Assembly (NCBI GenBank): GCA_003160265.1
Contig: PLQY01000058.1
Location: 10,409 to 17,220 of the forward strand
Length of the DNA: 6,812 bases
Direction of reading: 5' to 3'
Source of the DNA: Peptococcaceae bacterium
Lineage (GTDB): Bacteria; Bacillota; DSM-12270; Thermacetogeniales; Thermacetogeniaceae
Part shown: one piece after another, positions 1 to 5,822 of the stretch
Position numbering within the stretch: position 1 is the first letter of the stretch
Layout of the letters: every line of letters starts with the position of its first letter
The notes under the pieces: model-generated
The model's input: only the letters and a program-made list of their open reading frames with translations
Database searches by the model: none
What the model was told of the DNA's origin: nothing
Made by a program: the position numbers and the translations under genes

Positions 1-272
1 GCGGGTAGTCATCTGTGGTAATGAAAAACTTTTCAATGGTATAGACAATACAGTATAATGGGAAATGACATCCAGTTGAACTCCTACCTCAATTCCTCCC
101 TTGTACAGATTGACTTGGTCAGATGTGATAAAAGGCACCCTTGGTTCTTGCTCCCATAAATTCTTTTCAAAGTGGGTGGTACTCTTATTGCCATTGTCGT
201 AGAATGTACCATTTTCTAAACCACGGTCTCATCAAGGTATGGAATATGGATAAAGTTAAGTAATGTTAATCT
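1..272 (-). pseudogene. Unidentified protein-coding remnant, frameshifted and running off the left edge
   Basis: On the minus strand the frame from 228 down to 1 is open for 76 codons and reads like real protein (for example ENGTFYDNGNKSTTHFEK, then NLWEQEPRVPFITSDQV and YKGGIEVGVQLDVIS). It has no usable start: a TGA lies at 229-231, no ATG occurs before the last few codons, and the first GTG is far inside. The sense appears to continue upstream in another frame (219-272, including HIPYLDETVV), as if one base were lost near the TTTAGAAAA run around 211-219. Near 22-32 another shift of frame would give KFFITTDDYP, which looks more protein-like than the reading in the main frame. I do not recognise the family. 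Most likely this is a decayed gene whose 5' end was lost next to the oxidoreductase gene; homopolymer sequencing errors are an alternative explanation for the shifts. Confidence 0.55.
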
Positions 273-277
273 TTAAC

Positions 278-285
278 AGGAGAGG
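278..285 (+). promoter_or_regulatory. Ribosome binding site that sets the oxidoreductase start
   Basis: AGGAGAGG lies 10 bases before the ATG at 296. The frame is also open to an earlier ATG at 263, but that ATG has no Shine-Dalgarno-like sequence before it, and it would put 11 extra residues ahead of the FAD-binding strand, which normally begins at the N-terminus (MKIAVIG). The 296 start is therefore preferred. Confidence 0.75.
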
Positions 286-295
286 AAGACATAAG

Positions 296-1975
296 ATGAA
301 AATTGCTGTGATCGGATCGGTGGCTGCCGGAACCAGTGCAGCCGCAAAGGCACGCAGAAACACGGAATCTGCAGAGATCGCCATCTTTGAAAAAGGCGTG
401 GATATTTCCTATTCTGCCTGCGGAATACCTTATTATGTTTCGGATATGGTCACCGACCGGAAGCAGTTAATTCCCAGAGATGCAAACTTCTTTAAGGAAC
501 GATACAACATAGACGTTCTGATCGGCCATGAAGTATTGAAGATCTTTCCCGATGATAAACAACTGGAAGTTGAAAACCTTGTTACCAGGCAGATTTTCAA
601 GCATCATTACGACTTATTGGTGATTGCTACCGGTGCAAGCCCCTTCGTGCCGCCCATCAAAGGTGCAGATGCACCAAATGTCTTTCCGATCCGTACAGTT
701 GAGAGCGGCGACAAGCTAAAGATGTTTATTAAGCGATCCAAGCCTGCGCATGGAGTGATCATCGGTTCGGGCTTCATTGGCATGGAAATGGCTGAAAGTC
801 TGGTTCACCTGGGCATCAAGACTGTTATTGTTGAAAAAGCTGCCCAGGTGGTCCCCTCGCTCGATCCGGATGTTGCCACGTGGGTGGAGCGGCACCTGCA
901 AGAGAACGGGGTGGAGTTGTTTTTAGCCGATGGACTAGCCGCACTGGAAACAAACGAGAGCGGTGTGTATGGGGTTGTGACCGAATCAGGCAAGAGAATC
1001 CGCGCCGATTTTGTGATCATGGCGATCGGCGTGAAACCGAACGTGGCCTTGGCTAAAGCTGCTGGGATCGCGATCGGGGAGACTGGGGCGATTAAAGTGG
1101 ACAAGTATCTGGAATCCAGCATTAAAGGCATATACGCCGCTGGAGATTGCGCCGAGTCTTTCTCGCGGATTACCGGTCGGCCGGTTTACTACCCCCAAGG
1201 GTCGACTGCCAACAAGATGGGGCGGATAGTGGGGCAGAATATAACCGGAGCACGGGAGGAGTTTCAGGGAGGGCTGGGCACCAGGATCTTCAAGGTGTTC
1301 GACCTGGCGGTGGGACAGACCGGTTTGACGGAGAATGAGGCAAAAAGGTTGGGTTATGAAGTGGCAACCGTGCATAATATCAAGCCTAACCAGCAGCCCT
1401 ACTATCCTGGTGGTAGCAAATTGCTGATCAAGGCGGTAGCGGATCGCCAGACAGGAAAAATGCTGGGAGCGCAGGTAGTCGGCAGCCACGGGGTGGATAA
1501 GCGGGTTGATGTTTTTGCCACCGGCATCTCCCTGGGGATTAAAGCGAACGAATGGTTCCAGATCGATCTGGGATATGCCCCGCCATATTCGACCACGAAA
1601 GACCCGGTCACATATACCGGAATGATTCTGACCAATGAAATTGAAAAGGAAACCCACCTGATCTCCCCGGACGAACTTGAACAAAGAAGAGAGGATGGAC
1701 GCCCCTTAACGATTATTGATGTTCGCCCTCCCGAGGAGTATACTACGGGGCATGTGACAGGCGCGATCAACATACCGCTGGCCAACCTACGCCAGAGGAT
1801 AGGGGGACTCGATCCTGATGTAGATACGGTAACCTATTGTAACGCCGGTACCAGCGGTAATGCTTCACAGAACATCTTGCTCAATCACGGTTTCAAATCA
1901 GTGTTTAACATTTCAGGAGGTTACCAGAATTGGAAGATGCGACCTAGCTCCAAGCAAACAGTAGTTATGGTATAA
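296..1975 (+). CDS. FAD-dependent CoA-disulfide reductase / NADH persulfide reductase-like enzyme with C-terminal rhodanese domain
   Basis: This is a 559-residue cytoplasmic flavoprotein of the single-cysteine disulfide reductase group. Seen in the sequence: an N-terminal FAD Rossmann motif GSVAAG (residues 7-12); the redox cysteine C42 in SACGIPYY; IATGASP (about 110-116); a second Rossmann motif GSGFIG (157-162) for NAD(P)H; the FAD-contacting GDCAE (283-287); a dimerisation domain (about 325-440) with YAPPY at 427-431, whose tyrosine is conserved in CoA-disulfide reductases; and a rhodanese domain (about 455-550) with cysteine C515 in CNAGTSG. The glutamate E180 ending the second beta strand of the NAD domain suggests NADH rather than NADPH (inference). 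Known relatives reduce CoA disulfide, CoA persulfide or polysulfide, with the rhodanese passing sulfane sulfur; sequence cannot tell which substrate is used. The rhodanese loop ends in serine where many family members have arginine. It appears to be a single-gene unit, with no confident promoter seen and no sulfur genes beside it. Confidence 0.93.
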   Translation: MKIAVIGSVAAGTSAAAKARRNTESAEIAIFEKGVDISYSACGIPYYVSDMVTDRKQLIPRDANFFKERYNIDVLIGHEVLKIFPDDKQLEVENLVTRQIFKHHYDLLVIATGASPFVPPIKGADAPNVFPIRTVESGDKLKMFIKRSKPAHGVIIGSGFIGMEMAESLVHLGIKTVIVEKAAQVVPSLDPDVATWVERHLQENGVELFLADGLAALETNESGVYGVVTESGKRIRADFVIMAIGVKPNVALAKAAGIAIGETGAIKVDKYLESSIKGIYAAGDCAESFSRITGRPVYYPQGSTANKMGRIVGQNITGAREEFQGGLGTRIFKVFDLAVGQTGLTENEAKRLGYEVATVHNIKPNQQPYYPGGSKLLIKAVADRQTGKMLGAQVVGSHGVDKRVDVFATGISLGIKANEWFQIDLGYAPPYSTTKDPVTYTGMILTNEIEKETHLISPDELEQRREDGRPLTIIDVRPPEEYTTGHVTGAINIPLANLRQRIGGLDPDVDTVTYCNAGTSGNASQNILLNHGFKSVFNISGGYQNWKMRPSSKQTVVMV

Positions 1976-2143
1976 ATTCTCTTATGATGATCTTGGCTGT
2001 CTCTTCAGCGACCTCACCGGTAAAAGCGATGCATTGCTCCATGTGAACCGGTGAGCCTTGGTCCATAACCCTGATCAAGACGCGGCAACATAGACATTTA
2101 TGCTCTTTTTGAACGTATCGTGGAGCTCTTTGGCGAGCTCCAT
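1965..2143 (-). pseudogene. Small unidentified gene remnant, broken by a frameshift
   Basis: From an ATG at 2143 on the minus strand, 22 codons read as an amphipathic start (MELAKELHDTFKKSINVYVA) before TGA at 2075-2077. A second minus-strand frame, open across the break, continues as RVMDQGSPVHMEQCIAF and then TGEVAEETAKIIIREFIP to a TAA at 1965-1967. Joined by a single shift near 2080-2090, the two halves would make a protein of about 55-60 residues. No good Shine-Dalgarno sequence precedes the ATG. Its 3' end overlaps the last 11 bases of the oxidoreductase gene on the opposite strand. I do not recognise the family. A decayed gene is the best reading, but chance open frames of this length cannot be excluded. 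Confidence 0.4.
2013..2055. repeat. Perfect 9-bp inverted repeat with 25-base spacer
   Basis: CTCACCGGT at 2013-2021 is exactly complementary to ACCGGTGAG at 2047-2055. No T tract follows on either strand, so it is not a standard intrinsic terminator. It lies 38 bases past the oxidoreductase stop and could fold as an mRNA 3' hairpin. Both arms fall inside the small minus-strand remnant, so the repeat could also be a by-product of its coding sequence. Confidence 0.5.
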
Positions 2144-2151
2144 TGTTTTTA
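2121..2151 (+). terminator. Intrinsic terminator-like hairpin after the oxidoreductase gene
   Basis: A perfect 8-bp stem, TGGAGCTC (2121-2128) with GAGCTCCA (2135-2142), closes a TTTGGC loop and is followed by the T-rich stretch TTGTTTTTATTT. The orientation suits plus-strand transcripts. It lies about 145 bases beyond the oxidoreductase stop, which is rather far. The stem overlaps the start of the small minus-strand remnant, where two Glu-Leu pairs encoded GAGCTC create the complementarity. Confidence 0.55.
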
Positions 2152-2183
2152 TTTACTTTCGTATCTTTAGGCTCGGTTCTGCC

Positions 2184-2230
2184 AGGATAAAGAAAAGAGC
2201 GCACCCACAGATTTATGAGCACGCTCTTTT
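2184..2230 (-). terminator. Intrinsic terminator for the SLH protein gene
   Basis: Read on the minus strand, AAAAGAGCGTGC (2230-2219) pairs with GTGCGCTCTTTT (2204-2193) over 12 positions, two of them G-T wobbles, with a 14-base loop. The T-rich tail TTTTCTTTATCC follows. It begins about 20 bases after the TAG stop of the SLH gene, the expected place for a terminator. Confidence 0.75.
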
Positions 2231-2249
2231 GGAAATTAAACTTACTGGC

Positions 2250-3503
2250 CTAAGAGACGGTGAGCATCTCGTAAATCATCACCGCTGCCTGTGCCCTGGT
2301 AGCGTCAGCCAGTGGGGCAAGCGTATTAGCAGTCATGCCGCTGACGATACCTGCCTTGACGGCTTCTTCCATGCTGGTGACTGCCCAACTGTCGACAGTC
2401 GAACTGTCGCTGAAAGCGTTCAGTTCGGTGCCGGTAATGGCGGGAGCCTTGGTTCCCAGGGCTTTGGCCACCATTACGGCCATCTCCTCTCTGGTAATCA
2501 GAGCATTTGGAGCAAACAGGTTATTGCCCATACCGGATACCAGGCCTGCCGAAGCAGCGGCGTTCACGGCACCGTAGCACCAATCATCTGCGGTAACGTC
2601 TGTAAACGTGCCGGTTGTTCCGGTAGTGCTCAGCCCGAGGGCTTTCGCCAGCATGGCGGCAAATTCGGCCCTGGTGATGTCGGCATTCGGTTCGAAGGTG
2701 CCGTCCGGATAACCGGAGACGATGCCCTTGCTGCTCAGGCTGCTGATGGCATAGTATCCCCAGAAGGTGGTGGGGACATCGGAGAATACGGATGTTGTAG
2801 GTGTCGTCGGCGTAGTTGTCTGTGAGCTCGTAGTGGCGAAGCTCATCACCGCTCCGTCTGCCGTGCCGTACGAGTTGGTGGCATAGGCTTCGAAGTAGTA
2901 CGTCGTACCTGCCGTCAGGTTGCTCAGGGTATCCGTGAAGACGCCGTTGTTGTTATTGGCGCCTACATCCAGCGTGTTGGTGAGGCTGCTGGAACTGGTG
3001 CCCCAGAGGAAGCCATAGTCAGTGACGGTATACCCGTTGTTCGAGGTAACGTCACCATTCAAGACAGCGGATGTGGCCGTGATCGACGTGGCAGCCTCTG
3101 TCTGTATGGACGGGGTGCTGCTGCCGCTGCCGCCGCTAGACAGACTTACCATAAACGTGGCCGTGGGCATACTGCTCCACCCATTCACGCTGTCATATAC
3201 CGCCGCCTCCACGGTAAATGTGCCTGCTGATGCTGACACGACAAACGGCGCCAAGTAGTAGGCGGTGTTTAATGTCGGAGTAGTGCCGGTGCTGCCGCTG
3301 GCGATGGTGTAGTATGCTGTATCCCCTGTAGTGATGTTGCCGATGCTCACGGTATCCGACGAATAGATGTTACCGCCGCTCGGGCTGATCGTCGGGGCTG
3401 CCGGGGCGCTGGCAGCGAATGCTATACCCGCAGGTATGCAAGACAAAATTAGCATGACAGCCAGCAGGACTGCAAGAATCTTTCCTCTCTCTCTGTTCCT
3501 CAA
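2250..3503 (-). CDS. Secreted S-layer homology (SLH) domain cell-surface protein
   Basis: The product is 417 residues long from a TTG start at 3503. Residues 1-30 are a signal peptide: a basic MRNRERGK start, a hydrophobic core and an AFA cleavage site. Residues 36-122 resemble the small chitobiase C-terminal-type beta-sandwich repeat found in clostridial surface proteins, with an APTISPSGG opening. A Gly/Ser linker follows, then a fibronectin type III-like module (133-224; TYYFEAYATNSYGT) and a Thr/Pro linker (226-238). Three SLH repeats fill about 239-292, 298-351 and 362-415. Their anchor motifs are ITRAE, ITREE and the weaker ATRAQ. SLH triplets bind pyruvylated secondary cell-wall polymer, so the protein should sit on the outer cell wall. 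No catalytic domain is visible, so a structural or adhesive role is inferred. The frame stays open upstream to 3617, with ATGs at 3539 and 3530 as alternative starts; the TTG is preferred because of its ribosome binding site and the compact signal peptide. The gene is monocistronic. Confidence 0.9.
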   Translation of the reverse strand: MRNRERGKILAVLLAVMLILSCIPAGIAFAASAPAAPTISPSGGNIYSSDTVSIGNITTGDTAYYTIASGSTGTTPTLNTAYYLAPFVVSASAGTFTVEAAVYDSVNGWSSMPTATFMVSLSSGGSGSSTPSIQTEAATSITATSAVLNGDVTSNNGYTVTDYGFLWGTSSSSLTNTLDVGANNNNGVFTDTLSNLTAGTTYYFEAYATNSYGTADGAVMSFATTSSQTTTPTTPTTSVFSDVPTTFWGYYAISSLSSKGIVSGYPDGTFEPNADITRAEFAAMLAKALGLSTTGTTGTFTDVTADDWCYGAVNAAASAGLVSGMGNNLFAPNALITREEMAVMVAKALGTKAPAITGTELNAFSDSSTVDSWAVTSMEEAVKAGIVSGMTANTLAPLADATRAQAAVMIYEMLTVS

Positions 3504-3757
3504 GTTATTCTTCACCTTCCTTTCAATCATATCAATCATACCGATAATTGACCTCTTCCTCGAATTGTTGATTCCGCTACTAAAGCATCTTTCTAGATCT
3601 TTTGGTTTCACCTCCAATATCCCTAGCTAAAACGTGCTACATCAGATCCTGACCACATACGTGGTAAAAGCCTTCTTTAGATCTCGGATTGTTGGGTAAT
3701 CCCAAGGGTCTGACAGATGGAGCCTTTTATCGACCTTGCCGGGAGAAGCGGCCATGA
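3504..3757. other. Leader and upstream region of the SLH gene, no gene identified
   Basis: This stretch holds the minus-strand leader of the SLH gene. A full-strength Shine-Dalgarno sequence GGAGGTGA lies at 3608-3615 (minus strand), but no ATG, GTG or TTG follows at a normal distance: the next ATG begins a two-codon frame. A small hairpin, ACCAC at 3652-3656 with GTGGT at 3661-3665, lies further up. I found no convincing -35/-10 pair for the SLH gene and no recognisable riboswitch. A 68-codon minus-strand open frame (3642-3848) runs into the transposase remnant on the other strand and has no recognisable features. Confidence 0.4.
3512..3522 (-). promoter_or_regulatory. Ribosome binding site supporting the TTG start of the SLH gene
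   Basis: On the minus strand AAGGAAGGTGA ends 8 bases before the TTG at 3503, close to the ideal AAGGAGGTGA with one extra base. The competing ATG at 3539 has AGGAAGAGG about 12 bases upstream, which is a poorer spacing. The start is therefore likely but not certain. Confidence 0.55.
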
Positions 3758-4131
3758 GTCTTGTGGGGAGGGATAAAGATCGACGGTAGGGGCGTCTCAC
3801 GCCTGTGGTGAGTGGATAGTCAACTTGGGCTACTGTAAGAACCGCCAAAGCATCAAGTGGCGTTGTCCGCTGGTATGCGGCAAGGTGAGAGGGTGGGAAA
3901 TGTTCTTTTAAGGATTCGCGCTCAACGCGGGGCTCGGATGCCTCGAATGAGGCCTACAAGAGAAATGTTACCTGCGAGCGGCCGATCATGCGTAATAAGT
4001 TCGACTACCGGATGAAACCGAGGGTGCACAACAAGAGGCAACGCTTCCCGATGTTAACCCTGGGCGCCATCAACCTTTACTTTGATGCCCGGTTCGCCGA
4101 ATTCCCGCTCTCGATCATAGATATTTTGTGA
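3758..4131 (+). pseudogene. Degraded C-terminal fragment of a DDE-type insertion-sequence transposase
   Basis: Three plus-strand frames carry consecutive parts of a transposase C-terminus. The first (about 3758-3811) ends GIKIDGRGVSRLW at a TGA. The second (3777-3911) contains a cysteine-rich segment, WIVNLGYCKNRQSIKWRC then PLVCGK, typical of the zinc-binding-like block late in many DDE transposases. The third (about 3895-4131) contains SNEAYKRNVTCERPIMRNK, matching the common transposase pattern in which a Trp/Tyr-Lys-Arg stretch is followed by the catalytic-region Thr-x-x-Glu-Arg. It then has LGAINLYFDARF near the end, like the usual Ala-Ile-Asn-x-x-Leu-Asp-Ala-Arg ending, and stops at TGA 4129-4131. 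The N-terminal two thirds is absent and no terminal inverted repeats were found. Family resemblance (IS1182/IS4-like) is from memory of the motifs, not from a search. It is an old, inactive insertion remnant. Confidence 0.72.
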
Positions 4132-4266
4132 TTTGATGATGAAACTTGATTTTTATGATAGCAGATAATGGTACATTGGTCAAGCTTCAATTTTCCTTTG
4201 GTAGAACAGAGAGATGACAGTATGATTATTGAACACAGAGCATCAAGGGGTCTTTTGTTTTCTTTC
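4132..4266. other. AT-rich spacer between the transposase remnant and miaB promoter
   Basis: There is no coding frame of note and no clear terminator or operator. The right end of the former insertion sequence should lie here if it survives, but no inverted-repeat partner could be found on the left side. Confidence 0.35.
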
Positions 4267-4275
4267 TGGTATAAT
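4267..4275 (+). promoter_or_regulatory. Extended -10 promoter of miaB
   Basis: TGGTATAAT is a perfect TATAAT hexamer (4270-4275) with the upstream TG of an extended -10 element. The expected -35 position (about 4247-4252) reads GGGGTC, which is poor, as often seen with extended -10 promoters. Transcription would begin near 4282, giving a short leader of about 25 bases before the TTG at 4307. Confidence 0.65.
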
Positions 4276-4306
4276 AATCATATCACTGATAGGGACGTGA
4301 AAACCC

Positions 4307-5638
4307 TTGCAAGATAAGAGGCCTATGAAGTTTATCACATTTACTTGGGGTTGCCAGATGAACGACCACGACTCCGAGGTCATACGCGCCCTGTTGGAGC
4401 AGAGAGGCCTTGTCTGGACCGAAGATATCGAGGAAGCTGACGTTATAGTGCTGAATACCTGTTCCGTGAGAAAGAGCGCCGAGCAGAAGGTCATGAGCTT
4501 TTTGGGGAAGCTGAAGCATCTCAAGGAAAGCCGTCCGGACGTGGTCGTGGCGGTCGGCGGTTGCATGACCCAGAACCAGGAGATCAGTGATCAGTTGCGC
4601 AAGTCCGGTCACGTCAACATCATCTTTGGGGCGCGCAGCTTTCACCGCCTGCCGTCGCTGATCAGCAGTTATGAGCGCACCGGGAACCAGGTGGTGGAAA
4701 CCGACCTGGAGGAACAACCACCGTCAGGGGCGCTGCCGGCCCATCGGGACAGCCGGATCAAGGCCTACGTCACCATTATGTATGGGTGCGACAACTTCTG
4801 CTCCTACTGCGTGGTGCCCTACGCCCGCGGCCGGGAGCGCAGCCGCGGTTCGGCTTCGGTTTTGGCCGAGGCGCGGCGCATCGCCGACCTGGGCTATACC
4901 GAGATTCAACTGCTGGGCCAGAATGTGAACAGCTATCGCGACCCGGAAGGGAAGCGGAGCTTCGCCGAGTTGCTGGCCGCCGTGGGCGAGGTGGCCGGCA
5001 TTCGCCGCGTGCGCTTCATGACCAGCCACCCGCGCGACTTCACCCGCGAGATCGTCCAGGCCATCGACGCCGTACCCACGCTCTGCGACCATGTTCACCT
5101 GCCGGTGCAGTCCGGCTCCTCGCGCATCCTCCAGTTGATGAACCGCGGATACACCCGCGAGGATTACCTGGAGCGGGTCTCCTGGATCAAGGCCGCGCGT
5201 CGGCCCATCGCGCTCTCGACGGACATTATTGTCGGTTTCCCCGGCGAAACCCCCAGCGATTTCAATGCGACCATGGAGCTTCTTGCCCAGGTCGAATACG
5301 ATAGCCTCTTCGGGTACAAGTACTCCAGCCGACCCGATACTCCGGCTTCGACCATGGCCGATTCGGTCTCTGAAAGCGAAAAGGCAGCCCGGCTTCAAGT
5401 GCTGCTTGACCGGCAGCGCGAATCCCAAAGGATCAGTTATTCCAAGCAGTTAGGACAGATTCTTGAAGTAATGGTCGAAGGGGTAAACCCGGCGCGGGAG
5501 CAGATTATCGGACGTAGCAGCCAGAACAAGCCGGTAAACTTCACCTGCGCGCAACCGATCACCCCGGCGCCTGGAAGCTACCTGCAGGTGAAGATAACCG
5601 CCACCCATCCCAACAGTCTGGCGGGCGAGGCGGTCTAG
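4307..5638 (+). CDS. miaB: tRNA-2-methylthio-N6-dimethylallyladenosine synthase MiaB
   Basis: MiaB is a radical-SAM methylthiotransferase. It adds the 2-methylthio group to N6-isopentenyladenosine-37, made by MiaA, in cytoplasmic tRNAs that read codons beginning with U. The 443 residues show the full layout. The N-terminal UPF0004 domain has the three auxiliary-cluster cysteines C16 (GCQMNDHDSE), C52 (NTCSVR) and C86 (GGCMTQ). The radical-SAM domain has C161, C165 and C168 in GCDNFCSYCVVPYARGRERS, and the C-terminal TRAM RNA-binding domain covers about the last 65 residues. GCQMN followed by DSE distinguishes MiaB from its relatives RimO and MtaB. Length is normal. The start is either TTG 4307, preceded by AGGGACGTGA, or ATG 4325, whose AAGAGG is only three bases away and too close; TTG is preferred, moderately. 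The middle of the gene (about 4740-5330) is clearly more GC-rich than its ends. An extended -10 promoter precedes it and an intrinsic terminator follows. Confidence 0.97.
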   Translation: MQDKRPMKFITFTWGCQMNDHDSEVIRALLEQRGLVWTEDIEEADVIVLNTCSVRKSAEQKVMSFLGKLKHLKESRPDVVVAVGGCMTQNQEISDQLRKSGHVNIIFGARSFHRLPSLISSYERTGNQVVETDLEEQPPSGALPAHRDSRIKAYVTIMYGCDNFCSYCVVPYARGRERSRGSASVLAEARRIADLGYTEIQLLGQNVNSYRDPEGKRSFAELLAAVGEVAGIRRVRFMTSHPRDFTREIVQAIDAVPTLCDHVHLPVQSGSSRILQLMNRGYTREDYLERVSWIKAARRPIALSTDIIVGFPGETPSDFNATMELLAQVEYDSLFGYKYSSRPDTPASTMADSVSESEKAARLQVLLDRQRESQRISYSKQLGQILEVMVEGVNPAREQIIGRSSQNKPVNFTCAQPITPAPGSYLQVKITATHPNSLAGEAV

Positions 5639-5665
5639 AACATTTTCGGAATTGGTGTAGACCGG

Positions 5666-5691
5666 AAAGCCCGCACTCCAGTGGCTTTTTT
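5666..5691 (+). terminator. Intrinsic terminator after miaB
   Basis: AAAGCC (5666-5671) pairs with GGCTTT (5683-5688) and runs straight into six T residues (5686-5691). The 11-base loop can form a small inner CAC/GTG stem. It lies 28 bases after the miaB stop. It implies that miaB is at least partly uncoupled from the nuclease gene downstream. Confidence 0.8.
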
Positions 5692-5811
5692 CTCAACGGG
5701 GTCCCCACGGATAGGTCTTCGTCGGCGGTGTGGAAGTAAAAGCTACCTTTCACGGCTCTGAAAAAGTCTATATGTATTCCGAAAATGCTCTAAGATTAAC
5801 AGGTGGCGCGA

Positions 5812-5818
5812 GGGAGGA
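5812..5818 (+). promoter_or_regulatory. Ribosome binding site that sets the nuclease gene start
   Basis: GGGAGGA lies just upstream of the ATG at 5823. The frame is open back to 5730, but the family begins with a short strand of the type MDVEVRIRGL, so the upstream 31 codons are not expected to be translated. A weak promoter candidate lies between: TTTCAC at 5748-5753 and TATATG at 5769-5774, with a poor 15-base spacing. Confidence 0.75.
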
Positions 5819-5822
5819 AGCT

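Noticed and set aside
54..59. Perfect TATAAT on the plus strand as a promoter for the oxidoreductase
   Set aside because: It would give a leader of about 230 bases, its -35 is weak, and it lies inside the minus-strand coding remnant.
716..1785. Several minus-strand and alternative-frame open frames across the oxidoreductase gene
   Set aside because: They overlap a strongly supported gene, have no ribosome binding sites or recognisable domains, and are shadows of its codon pattern.
2100..2825. Plus-strand frame of 241 codons over the 3' part of the SLH gene
   Set aside because: It is antisense to clear SLH repeats; its Gly/Cys/His-rich translation is typical of a shadow frame.
3618..3760. 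Cyclic di-GMP or other riboswitch in front of the SLH gene
   Set aside because: Short AAAGG/GGC-like strings are present on the minus strand, but the conserved core and paired elements of known classes could not be laid out.
4724..5428. Minus-strand frame of 234 codons inside miaB
   Set aside because: GC-rich sequence lowers stop-codon frequency; the sense strand is an unmistakable miaB and the antisense translation has no motifs.
5730..5822. Extension of the nuclease gene to the upstream ATG at 5730
   Set aside because: There is no ribosome binding site there, and the extra 31 residues precede the normal N-terminus of the family, which has a strong site at 5812-5818.
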